Notes: generated from the letters alone by a model not told the origin. A stretch of DNA of 64,000 bases from Piscinibacter gummiphilus (GCF_002116905.1 NZ_CP015118.1:2604001-2668000), one strand, 5' to 3'. Positions 9,116 through 17,841 are shown, numbered from the stretch's first letter. Numbers and translations are program-made.

Positions 9116-10549
9116 ATGAGCGACACCCACACCTTCTACTGGCACGACTACGAAACCTTCGGCCGCGTGCCGCGGCGCGACCGCCCGGCGCAGTTCGCCG
9201 GCGTGCGCACCGACGCCGACCTGAACGAGATCGGCGAACCCACGATGGTCTATTGCCAGCCGGCACCGGACTACCTGCCCGATCCCGAGTCGTGCCTGCT
9301 GACCGGCATCCTGCCGCAGACCTGCCTCGCCGAGGGCGTGCCCGAGCACCGCTTCGCCAGCATCATCGAAGCCGAACTCGCGCTGCCGGGCACGGTGGGC
9401 GTGGGCTACAACTCGATCCGCTTCGACGACGAGGTCACCCGCCACCTGTTCTGGCGCAACCTGATCGACCCCTACGCGCGCGAGTGGCAGAACCAGTGCG
9501 GCCGCTGGGACATCCTCGACGTCGTGCGCGCCACCTACGCGCTGCGGCCCGACGGCATCGAGTGGCCCAAGCACGATGACGGCCGCCCGTCGTTCAAGCT
9601 CGAGCACCTCACCAAGGCCAACGGCCTCGTGCACGAGGCGGCGCACGACGCGCTCTCCGACGTGCGCGCCACCATCGCGCTCGCGCGCCTGATCAAGGCG
9701 AAGCAGCCGCGCCTGTGGGACTTCTGCGTGAAGCTGCGCCGCAAGGACGAGGTCATCCGCGAGATGGGCGTGGGCAAGCCCTTCCTGCACATCTCGGGCA
9801 TGTACGGCACGGACCGCGGCGGCATGGCCCTCGTGTGGCCGCTGGCCCCGCACCCCACGAACAAGAACGAAGTCATCGTGTGGGACCTCGCGTCCGACCC
9901 CACGGAGCTGCTCGACCTCGACGTCGAGACGCTGCGCCTGCGCATGTTCAGCAAGGCCGACGCGCTGCCCGAGGGCGTGACGCGCCTGCCCATCAAGACC
10001 CTCCACATCAACAAGTCACCCATCGTCGTGGGCAACCTGAAGACGGTGAGCGATGAGACGGCCGCGCGCTGGAACCTGCAGCGCGACGTCGCGATGCGCC
10101 ACGCCGAGATCGCCGCGCGCGAAGGCCACCGCCTCGCGGGCATGTGGCCGCTGGTGTTCGAGCGGCCGGCGCCGTCGTCGCCGGTGGACGTCGACGAGGA
10201 CCTGTACGGCGGTTTCGTGGGCAACGACGACCGGCGCAACCTCACGCGGCTGCGCGGCCTGTCGCCGTCGCAGCTGGCGGACAAGCGTCCCGCGTTCGCC
10301 GACCCGCGGCTCGAGGAACTGCTGTTCCGCTACCGCGCGCGCAACTTCCCCGACACGCTGAGCGACGAGGAACAGCAGCAGTGGCAGCAGCACTGCGCGG
10401 CGCGCCTGCACGACGGTGCGGGCGGCGCGTTCACGCTCGAAGCGTTTTTCGAGCGCGTGGAGGCGCTGGAGCCCGAGGCCGACGACCGTGGCCAGGACAT
10501 CCTGGGCGCGCTGGTCGACTACGCCACCGAGATCGCCCCGGACCGCTGA
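9116..10549 (+). CDS. sbcB: Exodeoxyribonuclease I
   Basis: The product is the 477-residue 3' to 5' single-strand DNA exonuclease used in recombination and mismatch repair; the E. coli enzyme is 475 residues. The DEDDh exonuclease domain comes first: FYWHDYETFG carries the first acidic pair (Asp11, Glu13), GYNSIRFDDEVTR the second motif, and AHDALSDVRATIALA the closing His/Asp motif. The segment DPYAREWQNQCGRWDILDV is typical of ExoI. The C-terminal half matches the SH3-like and helical regions in length. It overlaps the convergent AraC-type gene by about 30 bases, so the two transcripts can be antisense at their ends. Confidence 0.95.
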   Translation: MSDTHTFYWHDYETFGRVPRRDRPAQFAGVRTDADLNEIGEPTMVYCQPAPDYLPDPESCLLTGILPQTCLAEGVPEHRFASIIEAELALPGTVGVGYNSIRFDDEVTRHLFWRNLIDPYAREWQNQCGRWDILDVVRATYALRPDGIEWPKHDDGRPSFKLEHLTKANGLVHEAAHDALSDVRATIALARLIKAKQPRLWDFCVKLRRKDEVIREMGVGKPFLHISGMYGTDRGGMALVWPLAPHPTNKNEVIVWDLASDPTELLDLDVETLRLRMFSKADALPEGVTRLPIKTLHINKSPIVVGNLKTVSDETAARWNLQRDVAMRHAEIAAREGHRLAGMWPLVFERPAPSSPVDVDEDLYGGFVGNDDRRNLTRLRGLSPSQLADKRPAFADPRLEELLFRYRARNFPDTLSDEEQQQWQQHCAARLHDGAGGAFTLEAFFERVEALEPEADDRGQDILGALVDYATEIAPDR

Positions 10550-11364
10550 TCCGACCACTGGTCGCGGCGGTTCGGGTGTTCGCCCAGCAGCCGCTGCAGG
10601 CGCACGTGGTCGCTCGCATAGAAGTACGACGGCGTGCCGCCGTACGCGCGCAGCCACACGCGCGAGAAGTGCGACGAGTCGGAGAACCCGGCGGCGTGGG
10701 CGATGTCGGTCATGTTGAGGCCGGTGCCCACCAGCCGGGCCGCCGTGTGGATCTTCAGCGAGAGCGTGTAGCTGCGCAGCGGCAGCCCCATCGACTCCGA
10801 GAACAGGTGCGACATGCGGTCGTACGACAGGCCGGTCTCGTCGGCCAGGTCCTCCAGCGGGAGCTGCGGGTCCTGGTCGAGGCGTTCGATGGCGTGGGCC
10901 ACGCGCGGGTCGAGCGGGCGAGGGGTGGGCAACTGGGCCACGGCCTCGCGCACCAGCTGGTCGGAGAGGTCACGGGCGGCCAGCGGTGACAGGTCGCCCG
11001 CGTGCAGCGCCGCGAGGGGCCCGGCCCAGCGGGCGAACGGCGCGGGGTCGAGGCCCAGGTAGCCCGGTGCGGTGAGCACGCCGAACGGGCGGAAGTCCAC
11101 GTGGTTGGGGCTCAGGCCGATGCTGACGAAGCGGTGGCCGTCGGCGTGCAGCCGCCGCGTGAGCAGCGGGCGCACCGCGGCGGCCGAGAGCCGGTGGGTG
11201 CTGTCGCCGGCGCCGAGGTCGAAACTGCCGCCGTCGAGCGAGAGCAGCAGGGCCGCGTTGAAGCGGGCCGTTTCGGAATGGACGTCGCGGCAGGTGAACA
11301 CGAACCCGTCGTCGAACAGGTACATCTGGTTCGGCGTGCCGCGTGTGTCGTGGCGGAAGGACAT
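10519..11364 (-). CDS. AraC-family transcriptional regulator
   Basis: The product has 281 residues. A cupin-like sensor region (roughly 1-165) includes paired sensor features such as LSLDGGSFDL. The C-terminal AraC double helix-turn-helix spans roughly 170-265: the first helix pair lies around LPLEDLADETGLSYDRMSHLF and the second around MTDIAHAAGFSDSSHFSRVW, followed by the GGTPSYFY signature. The ligand is unknown. An 8-bp inverted repeat lies 29-55 bases before the start codon and could be its own operator. It is transcribed toward sbcB and away from the exported hydrolase gene. Confidence 0.85.
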   Translation of the reverse strand: MSFRHDTRGTPNQMYLFDDGFVFTCRDVHSETARFNAALLLSLDGGSFDLGAGDSTHRLSAAAVRPLLTRRLHADGHRFVSIGLSPNHVDFRPFGVLTAPGYLGLDPAPFARWAGPLAALHAGDLSPLAARDLSDQLVREAVAQLPTPRPLDPRVAHAIERLDQDPQLPLEDLADETGLSYDRMSHLFSESMGLPLRSYTLSLKIHTAARLVGTGLNMTDIAHAAGFSDSSHFSRVWLRAYGGTPSYFYASDHVRLQRLLGEHPNRRDQWSDQRSGAISVA

Positions 11365-11392
11365 GGTCGACGATAGTCCCGTGGCGTGGCCG

Positions 11393-11419
11393 CGGACCTC
11401 GGGGCGAACCTGAGGTCCG
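11393..11419. promoter_or_regulatory. Inverted repeat upstream of the AraC-type gene
   Basis: CGGACCTC at 11393-11400 is an exact reverse complement of GAGGTCCG at 11412-11419, with 11 bases between. The position just before the regulator's start fits an autoregulatory operator. AraC proteins more often bind direct repeats, so a hairpin at the end of the hydrolase transcript region is the alternative. Confidence 0.4.
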
Positions 11420-11515
11420 TTGCGTCAGGCAAAACGGGGCACCCGGTCAGACGCGCACCGGGGGCCCCAAACACCCCAGACAAGGGTTCTTTTCAGCGAT
11501 CGTCCGGCGTGGCCG

Positions 11516-12391
11516 TCACGGCGTGGCGAAGCCCGCCAGCCAGGTCAGGTTGGCCTTGAGTTGCCACGGGTCGCTGCCGTTGCGCCAGCCGTTGTCCAGC
11601 ACGTCCTGCAGGCCCAGGCAGTCGCCGCTGGCGCGCTGGTAGCAGTGGTCGGCCGAGAGGTCGCCGACCTGCGAGCCGCGCACCATGATCCAGCCGCTGC
11701 CGTTGCTGTTCTGGCAGTTGTAGGCGCTGCTGCCGCAGTTCTTGCCCGTGACGTTCTGCGAGGACGCGCGCACGGTGGCGGGTGTGCCGCCGGGGAAGGT
11801 GTCGGTCTCGCCGTTGACGATGCGCAGGTTCGTGGTGGGCAGCGTGTACTTGCCTGCGGCCATGCACGACGACAGGCTGTAGACCGAGTAGGTGGTGTGC
11901 GTGCCCATGCCGTAGGCGGCGCGCACGCGGCTGTCGTAGTTCTTCGCGGTGGTGGCGATCACCGAACCCTGGCTGAAACCGGCGACGACCACGCCCTTGC
12001 TGCAGTCGGCGGTGGCGCGTGCGCACAGCTTGCTCACCGCGCTGGCCGAGCTGCTCGGCTTGAAGATGCAGGCGGCCTTCTGGCCGATCTGCGAGCAGGT
12101 GCCGAACGAGCCGCTGTTGTACTCGACGGCGGCGGCCACGAAGCCCTTCGCGGCCATCTCGTTGACGGCGGCCATCGCCTGGCCGTTGTCGTAGGTCTCG
12201 GTGGTGCCCACCATGTAGAGGAACACGGGGTGCTTGCCGCTCGACGGTTCGTTGCCGCGCAGCTTGTAGCTCGTCAGGCAGCTGGAGGTGCCGCCCGAGC
12301 CGGAGTAGGTGTCGGTGAAGGTGCCGGACCAGGCGGCCAGGGGCACGCAGAGGGCGGCCGCGAAGGCCAGTCGCTTGAGGGATGCGTTCAA
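11516..12391 (-). CDS. Exported alpha/beta hydrolase, family not recognised
   Basis: I start this gene at TTG 12391, preceded by GGAGA five bases upstream; the protein then opens with a clean signal peptide (MNASLKRLAFAAALCVPLAAWS) and has 291 residues. A longer reading from upstream would bury that signal. The mature part carries a nucleophile elbow (VVVAGFSQGSV), an early PVFLYMVG strand and several cysteines, consistent with a secreted disulfide-bonded serine hydrolase. The late GSGWIMV and GDLSADHCYQ segments may carry the acid and histidine. It could be a depolymerase or extracellular esterase; no substrate is indicated. It stands alone, between a divergent regulator and acnB. Confidence 0.7.
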   Translation of the reverse strand: MNASLKRLAFAAALCVPLAAWSGTFTDTYSGSGGTSSCLTSYKLRGNEPSSGKHPVFLYMVGTTETYDNGQAMAAVNEMAAKGFVAAAVEYNSGSFGTCSQIGQKAACIFKPSSSASAVSKLCARATADCSKGVVVAGFSQGSVIATTAKNYDSRVRAAYGMGTHTTYSVYSLSSCMAAGKYTLPTTNLRIVNGETDTFPGGTPATVRASSQNVTGKNCGSSAYNCQNSNGSGWIMVRGSQVGDLSADHCYQRASGDCLGLQDVLDNGWRNGSDPWQLKANLTWLAGFATP

Positions 12392-12565
12392 GGTTGTCTC
12401 CGTCAGGGTTCTTGTGTGTTCATCCGCGGCGTCGTGGCCTGGGACGGAACGGATTCTGCGGAGGGCGGAACGGCAGCGACTTGAACGCAGTCGCTGTTGC
12501 CCGGGTTGTCCCGGGGCGGAGTTTCCCGGGGCCGACGGAACTTTCGTGAAGGAGTGTGAAGCAGT

Positions 12566-12597
12566 GCAAAGAAAAGGGCCCGCTTGCGCGGGCCCTT
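12566..12597 (-). terminator. Intrinsic terminator of acnB
   Basis: AAGGGCCCGC and GCGGGCCCTT form a perfect ten-base stem with a four-base loop (12574-12597). Read on the minus strand it is followed by TTTTCTTTG. It lies 24 bases past the acnB stop codon. Confidence 0.9.
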
Positions 12598-12620
12598 CGG
12601 GTCTCACATGGAGGTGAGGA

Positions 12621-15212
12621 TCAAGCAGAGACCTTGTCGGCCGCTTCGGTGAACTCGTCGATGCGGTCGAAGTTGAGGTACTGGTAGACCTTGTCGCTGG
12701 CGGCGGTCAGCACGCCCATGTCGGCCAGGTACTCTTCCTTCGTGGGGATGCGGCCGAGCTTCGAGCAGATGGCGGCCAGCTCGGCGGAACCGAGGTAGAC
12801 GTTGCTGTTCTTGCCGAGGCGGTTCGGGAAGTTGCGGGTGCTGGTGGAGAACACCGTCGCGCCTTCCTTCACCTGGGCCTGGTTGCCCATGCACAGGCTG
12901 CAACCCGGCATTTCCATGCGGGCGCCGGCCGTGCCGAGCACGCCGTAGTGGCCTTCGTCGGACAGCTTCTTCGCGTCCATCTTGGTCGGCGGGGCCACCC
13001 ACAGCTTCACCGGGATGTCGCGCTTGTTCTCGAGCAGCTTCGATGCGGCACGGAAGTGACCGATGTTGGTCATGCACGAGCCGATGAACACTTCGTCGAT
13101 CTTGGCGCCGGCGACATCGGCGAGCGTCTTCACGTCGTCCGGGTCGTTCGGGCACGCCACGATGGGCTCGTGGATGTCGGCCAGGTCGATCTCGATGACG
13201 GCGGCGTACTCGGCGTCGGCGTCGCCCTTGAGCAGCTGCGGGTCCTTCAGCCAGGCTTCCTGGGCGGCGATGCGGCGCTGCAGGGTGCGTGCGTCGGCGT
13301 AGCCCTCGGCGATCATCCACTTCATCAGCGTGATGTTGCTGTTGACGTACTCGATGATCGGTTCCTTGTTCAGGTGCACCGTGCAGCCGGCGGCCGAACG
13401 TTCGGCCGAGGCGTCGCTCAGTTCGAACGCTTGCTCGACCTTCAGGTCGGGCAGGCCTTCGATCTCGAGGATGCGGCCCGAGAAGATGTTCTTCTTGCCC
13501 TTCTTCTCGACCGTCAGCAGGCCCTGGCGGATGGCATACAGCGGGATCGCGTTCACGAGGTCACGCAGGGTGACGCCCGCCTGCATCTTGCCCTTGAAGC
13601 GCACGAGCACGCTTTCCGGCATGTCGAGCGGCATCACGCCCGTGGCGGCGGCGAACGCCACCAGGCCGGAACCGGCGGGGAAGCTGATGCCGATCGGGAA
13701 GCGGGTGTGGCTGTCGCCGCCGGTGCCGACGGTGTCGGGCAGCAGGAAGCGGTTGAGCCAGCTGTGGATCACGCCGTCGCCCGGGCGCAGCGCGATGCCG
13801 CCGCGGGTGCTGATGAACTCGGGCAGGTCGTGGTGCATCTTCACGTCCACGGGCTTCGGATACGCGGCCGTGTGGCAGAAGCTCTGCATCACCAGGTCGG
13901 CGGAGAAGCCGAGGCAGGCGAGGTCCTTCAGTTCGTCACGGGTCATCGGGCCCGTGGTGTCCTGCGAACCCACCGAGGTCATGCGCGGCTCGCAGTACGT
14001 GCCCGGGCGCACGCCCTGGCCTTCCGGCATGCCGCAGGCGCGGCCGACCATCTTCTGCGCGAGCGAGAAGCCCTTCTTGGTGTCCACCGGGGCCTGGGGC
14101 AGGCGGAACAGCGTGCTGGGCGTCAGGCCCAGGGCTTCACGCGCCTTGGCGGTCAGGCCGCGGCCGACGATCAGGGGGATGCGGCCACCGGCGCGCACTT
14201 CGTCGAAGAGCACGTCGCTCTTGACCTTGAACTCGGCGATGACCTGGCCGTTCTTGAGGGCCTTGCCGTCGTACGGGCGCAGTTCCACCACGTCGCCCAT
14301 GTTCATCTGCGACACGTCGAGTTCGATCGGCAGCGCGCCGGCGTCTTCCATCGTGTTGTAGAAGATCGGGGCGATCTTGTTGCCGAGGCACACGCCGCCG
14401 AAGCGCTTGTTCGGGATGAAGGGGATGTCCTCGCCCGTGAACCACAGCACCGAGTTGGTGGCGGACTTGCGGCTGGAGCCGGTGCCGACCACGTCGCCGA
14501 CGTAGGCGACCATGTTGCCCTTGGCCGCCAGGTCCTGGATGAACTTGATCGGGCCGCGCTTGCCGTCTTCCTCCGGCGTGAACGGAGCGCCGTCGCGCTT
14601 GTTCTTCAGCATCGCCAGGGCGTGCAGCGGGATGTCCGGGCGGCTCCAGGCGTCGGGGGCGGGCGACAGGTCGTCGGTGTTGGTTTCGCCGGGCACCTTG
14701 AAGATGCTGACGGTGATGCTGGCCGGCACTTCCGGGCGGCTCGTGAACCACTCGGCGTCGGCCCAGCTCTGCAGCACGGCCTTGGCGTTGGCGTTGCCCT
14801 TGTCGGCCTTTTCCTTGACGTCGTGGAACTGGTCGAACATCAGCAGCGTCTTCTTGAGGCCTTCCGCGGCCACGGCGCCGACGGCGGCGTCGTCGAGCAG
14901 GTCGACCAGCGGACTGATGTTGTAGCCGCCGAGCATGGTGCCGAGCAGCTGGGTGGCCTGTTCACGCGAGATCAGCGAGCAGGCTTCGGTGCCGTGGGCC
15001 ACGGCAGCCAGGTAGGAGGCCTTGACCTTGGCGGCGTCGTCCACGCCGGCAGGCACGCGATGGGTGAGCAGCTGCACCAGCTCGGCGCCTTCGCCCGCGG
15101 GCGGTGCCTTCAGCAGCTCGATGAGCTCGGCGGTCTGCTGGGCCGACAGCGGCAGCGGCGGGATGCCGAGCGCGGCGCGTTCGGCGACATGTTGGCGGTA
15201 GGCTTGGAGCAT
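12621..15212 (-). CDS. acnB: Aconitate hydratase B
   Basis: The product is the 863-residue bifunctional aconitase/2-methylisocitrate dehydratase that interconverts citrate and isocitrate in the TCA cycle. The start MLQAYRQHVAERAALG at 15212 is the usual AcnB N-terminus and follows a GAGA-rich ribosome site. AcnB order is seen: N-terminal HEAT-like domain, swivel domain (RKSATNSVLWF and RFGGVCLG region), then the three cluster-binding domains. The [4Fe-4S] ligands are Cys713 (GSCMTN) and Cys771 and Cys774 (PGCSLCMG), close to the E. coli positions. A VapBC-type pair lies 47 bases upstream on the same strand, so read-through from it is possible. It ends in a strong terminator. Confidence 0.97.
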   Translation of the reverse strand: MLQAYRQHVAERAALGIPPLPLSAQQTAELIELLKAPPAGEGAELVQLLTHRVPAGVDDAAKVKASYLAAVAHGTEACSLISREQATQLLGTMLGGYNISPLVDLLDDAAVGAVAAEGLKKTLLMFDQFHDVKEKADKGNANAKAVLQSWADAEWFTSRPEVPASITVSIFKVPGETNTDDLSPAPDAWSRPDIPLHALAMLKNKRDGAPFTPEEDGKRGPIKFIQDLAAKGNMVAYVGDVVGTGSSRKSATNSVLWFTGEDIPFIPNKRFGGVCLGNKIAPIFYNTMEDAGALPIELDVSQMNMGDVVELRPYDGKALKNGQVIAEFKVKSDVLFDEVRAGGRIPLIVGRGLTAKAREALGLTPSTLFRLPQAPVDTKKGFSLAQKMVGRACGMPEGQGVRPGTYCEPRMTSVGSQDTTGPMTRDELKDLACLGFSADLVMQSFCHTAAYPKPVDVKMHHDLPEFISTRGGIALRPGDGVIHSWLNRFLLPDTVGTGGDSHTRFPIGISFPAGSGLVAFAAATGVMPLDMPESVLVRFKGKMQAGVTLRDLVNAIPLYAIRQGLLTVEKKGKKNIFSGRILEIEGLPDLKVEQAFELSDASAERSAAGCTVHLNKEPIIEYVNSNITLMKWMIAEGYADARTLQRRIAAQEAWLKDPQLLKGDADAEYAAVIEIDLADIHEPIVACPNDPDDVKTLADVAGAKIDEVFIGSCMTNIGHFRAASKLLENKRDIPVKLWVAPPTKMDAKKLSDEGHYGVLGTAGARMEMPGCSLCMGNQAQVKEGATVFSTSTRNFPNRLGKNSNVYLGSAELAAICSKLGRIPTKEEYLADMGVLTAASDKVYQYLNFDRIDEFTEAADKVSA

Positions 15213-15259
15213 GGTGGGTTCTCTCTCTCTGAAAAAGCGGGAATGGGAGCCGCCGGCCC

Positions 15260-15667
15260 TCATGGGGCCGTGGGCTGGATGACCTTGAGACCTTTGAAGA
15301 AGTCCCGGAAGAAGGCGGCGTCCCGGGTGATCAGGGCGTCACACTGAAGCAAGGCATGGGCCCCGACCAGGAAGTCGGCCACGACCCGTTCGCGCTTGCC
15401 GCCACGGGCGCGGAAGCGCTTGTTCATGTGGCCGGCGCGCATGGCGGCGGCTTCACCGACGGGGTCGTAGCGGATGCCCAGCTGGCCGAGCGTGTCCATG
15501 AGGTTGACCGAGGTGTCGAGCATGGACTGCACCTCGGCCACCACGGCCTCGCAGACGACCACGTCGTCGCGGGCGAGGGCGTCGCCGATGCAGGTTTCCG
15601 AGGCGGCGGCGAACTGCGGATCGCCGATCAGCACGTCGAACAGCACGGAGGAGTCGACCGCGATCAT
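15260..15667 (-). CDS. vapC: PIN-domain ribonuclease, VapC-type toxin
   Basis: The 135-residue product has the PIN fold's four acidic positions: Asp5 in AVDSSVLF, Glu45 in VVAEV, Asp98 in VADFLVGAHA and Asp116 in ITRDAAFF. This family cleaves specific RNAs, often initiator tRNA or rRNA, when its antitoxin is degraded. The start overlaps the end of the antitoxin gene by four bases (ATGA), the usual coupling for such modules. All catalytic residues are present, so the toxin appears intact. It is immediately upstream of acnB. Confidence 0.85.
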   Translation of the reverse strand: MIAVDSSVLFDVLIGDPQFAAASETCIGDALARDDVVVCEAVVAEVQSMLDTSVNLMDTLGQLGIRYDPVGEAAAMRAGHMNKRFRARGGKRERVVADFLVGAHALLQCDALITRDAAFFRDFFKGLKVIQPTAP

Positions 15668-15912
15668 TGGTCGAGGGGGTCGTTGGGGGCGCGGCCGCGG
15701 ATGGCGCGCATGGCGTCGTCGGTGCTGGTGTAGCCGTCGACGAGCTTGAACTTGCCGCGCGCTTCGCGCAGGGCCTTGCTGACATCCTTGCGGAGGATGA
15801 TGCGGCCGCCGTCCAGTTCGACCTTGAGCGTGGTGCCCTTGGTCAAGCCCAGTGCATCACGCACCGCCTTGGGCAGTGTGATCTGGCCGCGTTCCGCGAC
15901 GGTGGCTTCCAT
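15664..15912 (-). CDS. vapB: AbrB/MazE-type antitoxin of the VapBC pair
   Basis: The product has 82 residues. The N-terminal swapped-hairpin DNA-binding domain is clear (ATVAERGQITLPKAVRDALG, then GTTLKVELDGGRIILRK), followed by an acidic tail that would wrap the toxin. I start at ATG 15912, with GGAG seven bases upstream; a TTG two codons earlier is possible. Such antitoxins usually repress their own operon, and a GTAC-flanked palindrome lies 26-38 bases before the start. Confidence 0.85.
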   Translation of the reverse strand: MEATVAERGQITLPKAVRDALGLTKGTTLKVELDGGRIILRKDVSKALREARGKFKLVDGYTSTDDAMRAIRGRAPNDPLDQ

Positions 15913-15937
15913 GGGCAAACTCCGAATGGATCAGTAC

Positions 15938-15950
15938 GTACGAATTGTAC
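15938..15950. promoter_or_regulatory. Candidate vapBC operator and promoter
   Basis: GTACGAATTGTAC has GTAC arms around GAATT and overlaps a minus-strand TACAAT that fits a -10 box (15944-15949). A longer inverted repeat, TCCGAAT at 15921-15927 and ATTCGGA at 15961-15967, encloses it. The position fits autorepression by the antitoxin-toxin complex. Confidence 0.55.
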
Positions 15951-16025
15951 ATACCAATCGATTCGGAGTGTTGGCGTCCGAGCGGTCTGCTCGGACAAGG
16001 CGTCACCGAAGTGACACCGCAGGGA

Positions 16026-16520
16026 TCAGTTGATCGGCTGCGAGGCCTGTTGCTGCTTCACGGCCATGGCGGTTTCGCGCTGCTTCTCGTGCACGCAGTC
16101 GTCCACCAGGCGCTGGCCCACCTTCACGTCCATCAGCATGGACTTGTTGGCGATCTGGATCAGCAGGGTGCGGCCGGTCACGTCTTCCAGGCGCAGGGCG
16201 CCGGTGGAGGACAGCACGGGCTTCATCGTGTAGATGGCCTTCTTGAACGCCACGTCGACGTAGCCCGGCGACTTCGGGTTCATGGCGATCTGGATCGTCT
16301 GCTTGAAATCGCACTCGTATTCGCCGAAGTAGGTGCGTTCGGCGGCCATCAGCTGTTCCTGGCTGGCGGGAGCCAGGGTCTTGGCGGCCGGGGCGGCGGC
16401 CTTCTTCGCGGGGGCCTTCTTGGTGGCGGCCGGCTTCTTCTCGGCCGGGGCGGCCTGCTGGGCCAGGGCGGACACGCTCGTGAGGGCGAGAGCGGCTGCA
16501 AGAGCGGCAATGCGGATCAT
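16026..16520 (-). CDS. Small exported protein with Ala/Lys/Pro-rich linker
   Basis: I start at ATG 16520, giving 164 residues with a signal peptide (MIRIAALAAALALTSVSALA, cleaved near AQQ). GGAG lies eight bases upstream. Residues about 24-50 are rich in Ala, Lys and Pro. The folded part begins at the ASQEQLMAAERTYFGEYECDF segment and contains GRTLLIQIANKSMLMD and two cysteines (YECDF and VDDCV) that could form a disulfide. The small beta-rich look recalls MliC-type lysozyme inhibitors, but I cannot confirm that. A periplasmic protein of unknown role is the safe call. Confidence 0.7.
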   Translation of the reverse strand: MIRIAALAAALALTSVSALAQQAAPAEKKPAATKKAPAKKAAAPAAKTLAPASQEQLMAAERTYFGEYECDFKQTIQIAMNPKSPGYVDVAFKKAIYTMKPVLSSTGALRLEDVTGRTLLIQIANKSMLMDVKVGQRLVDDCVHEKQRETAMAVKQQQASQPIN

Positions 16521-16689
16521 CGGAAAACTCCAAGGGGATGTTGGTGAAGGTGGGCGCGATTGTGGAGTGGCTGCTCCGTGGCAGGCAGCCGGGAACGCAC
16601 CCGATTGAAACAATTTGCGCCCGGCCGCGGAGGGGCTCACGGACCGCTCGGCACCCCGGCGGTGGGGTTCCTTCTGGCAGCAGTGTGCG

Positions 16690-16806
16690 CTGATCGCGGC
16701 GGCCGTGCGCGAATTCACGCTGCGATCAGGGTCGGGCCGCGCACGGCCGTCGCGGGCCGTGCTAGCGCAGCGCCGCGAACGCCGCGGGGGCCGGAAACAA
16801 TTGTTT
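16690..16806. other. Palindrome-rich gap between the CitE-like gene and the exported protein gene
   Basis: The 313-base gap 16521-16833 has no gene. It contains three perfect inverted repeats in a row: CTGATCGC/GCGATCAG (16690-16697 and 16722-16729), GCACGGCC/GGCCGTGC (16741-16748 and 16755-16762) and the 12-bp palindrome AAACAATTGTTT (16795-16806). No T-run follows the GC-rich hairpins on either strand, so they are poor terminators. The gap must hold the promoter of the exported protein gene, and the AT-rich palindrome could be an operator. Confidence 0.5.
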
Positions 16807-16833
16807 GGCGGCTGTGACGGGATTGCGACACTT

Positions 16834-17841
16834 TCAGGTGAGGTCGTCTTCGAAAAACACCTCTCGCACCTCGGCCGGCAGTGGCTGTCCGGTGCGGTGG
16901 GCGCGTTCGAGGACGTGCCAGAAGTAGCGGTAGCTGGCCCGGTCGTGCAGGGTGTCGCGGTGGCTGATGGGGGCCCAGCGGGCCGCGCGCGCGGCCATCA
17001 GGATCTCGGTGGCCATGTCCGTCTCCGCGGCCGTGGGGGCGAAGGCCTCGACGATCGGGCGGATCTGGTCGGGGTGGATGCTCCACATGCGCAGGTAGCC
17101 CAGCTGCCGGCAGGCCTTCGTGGCGGCTTCCTGCAGCAGGCTGGCCCGGCGGAACTCGGTGACCACGCAGTGCGACGGGGTCTTGCCCGCGGCGTGGCAC
17201 GCGGCGGCGATCTCGAGCTTGGCGCGCAGCACGAGCGGGTGCTCGAACTGCCCGAGCGCGCTCATGCCGGCCTGGGGGATGGCGCCGCGGTGGGCGGACA
17301 CGAAGTCCATCAGGCCGAACGACAGCGACTCGATGCGCGGCAACGCGGCGATGTCGAACACCTCGCGCAGGCCGCCGTGGGTCTCGATCAGCGCGTGCAC
17401 CGGGACCTGGCGCGCGAGGCCGTGGCGGCGCGCGGCCGCGTCGATGGCCTCGACGGCGCGGGTGGTCTGCGCGAGGCCGGAGACCTTCGGCACCATCAGG
17501 TACGCGAGGCGCTCGCCCGCGGTCTTCACGAGGGTGTCGACGTCCTGCTCGAACGACGGGTGGTCGGCCGGGTGCACGCGGGCGCCCACGCGGTCGAAGC
17601 GGTTGGCCGGGGACACGAGCAACTCGGCCACGTGGGCGGCGTGTTCGGCTTCGCCGCCGACGGGTGCGCCGTCCTCGCAGTCGAGGGTGACGTCGAACAC
17701 CGGGCCCAGTTCGCCCTGCATCTGGAGGCTCTTGGCCATGCGGGCCGGCACGCCGGCGTAGTGGTCGCAGACGGGCAGGGCGGGGGCGCGTTCGTTCGAT
17801 TCGAACAGCGCATCGCGGGGGTGCAGGGACTCGGTCTTCAT
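16834..17841 (-). CDS. HpcH/HpaI aldolase / citrate lyase beta-like protein
   Basis: The 335-residue product belongs to the CitE-like TIM-barrel family that cleaves or forms acyl-CoA C-C bonds such as malyl-CoA or citramalyl-CoA. Recognisable segments are FDVTLDCEDGAPVGGE (metal-binding acidic region), RVHPADHPSF, YLMVPKVSG, ALIETHGGLREV (catalytic Glu) and WSIHPDQIRPI. No other citrate lyase subunits are nearby, so true citrate lyase is unlikely. It starts just after the mdh terminator. The context beside TCA genes suggests a role in C4 or C5 acyl-CoA metabolism, but the substrate is not shown. Confidence 0.85.
   Translation of the reverse strand: MKTESLHPRDALFESNERAPALPVCDHYAGVPARMAKSLQMQGELGPVFDVTLDCEDGAPVGGEAEHAAHVAELLVSPANRFDRVGARVHPADHPSFEQDVDTLVKTAGERLAYLMVPKVSGLAQTTRAVEAIDAAARRHGLARQVPVHALIETHGGLREVFDIAALPRIESLSFGLMDFVSAHRGAIPQAGMSALGQFEHPLVLRAKLEIAAACHAAGKTPSHCVVTEFRRASLLQEAATKACRQLGYLRMWSIHPDQIRPIVEAFAPTAAETDMATEILMAARAARWAPISHRDTLHDRASYRYFWHVLERAHRTGQPLPAEVREVFFEDDLT

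Noticed and set aside
12948..15347. A 799-codon plus-strand frame opposite acnB
   Set aside because: It is antisense to a certain AcnB gene, its translation is His/Arg/Gly-rich without a domain, and such long antisense frames are expected in GC-rich codon usage.
16834..17841. Citrate lyase beta subunit (citE) of a citrate lyase complex
   Set aside because: No alpha or gamma subunits or accessory genes are nearby; the wider CitE-like lyase family is the safer call.
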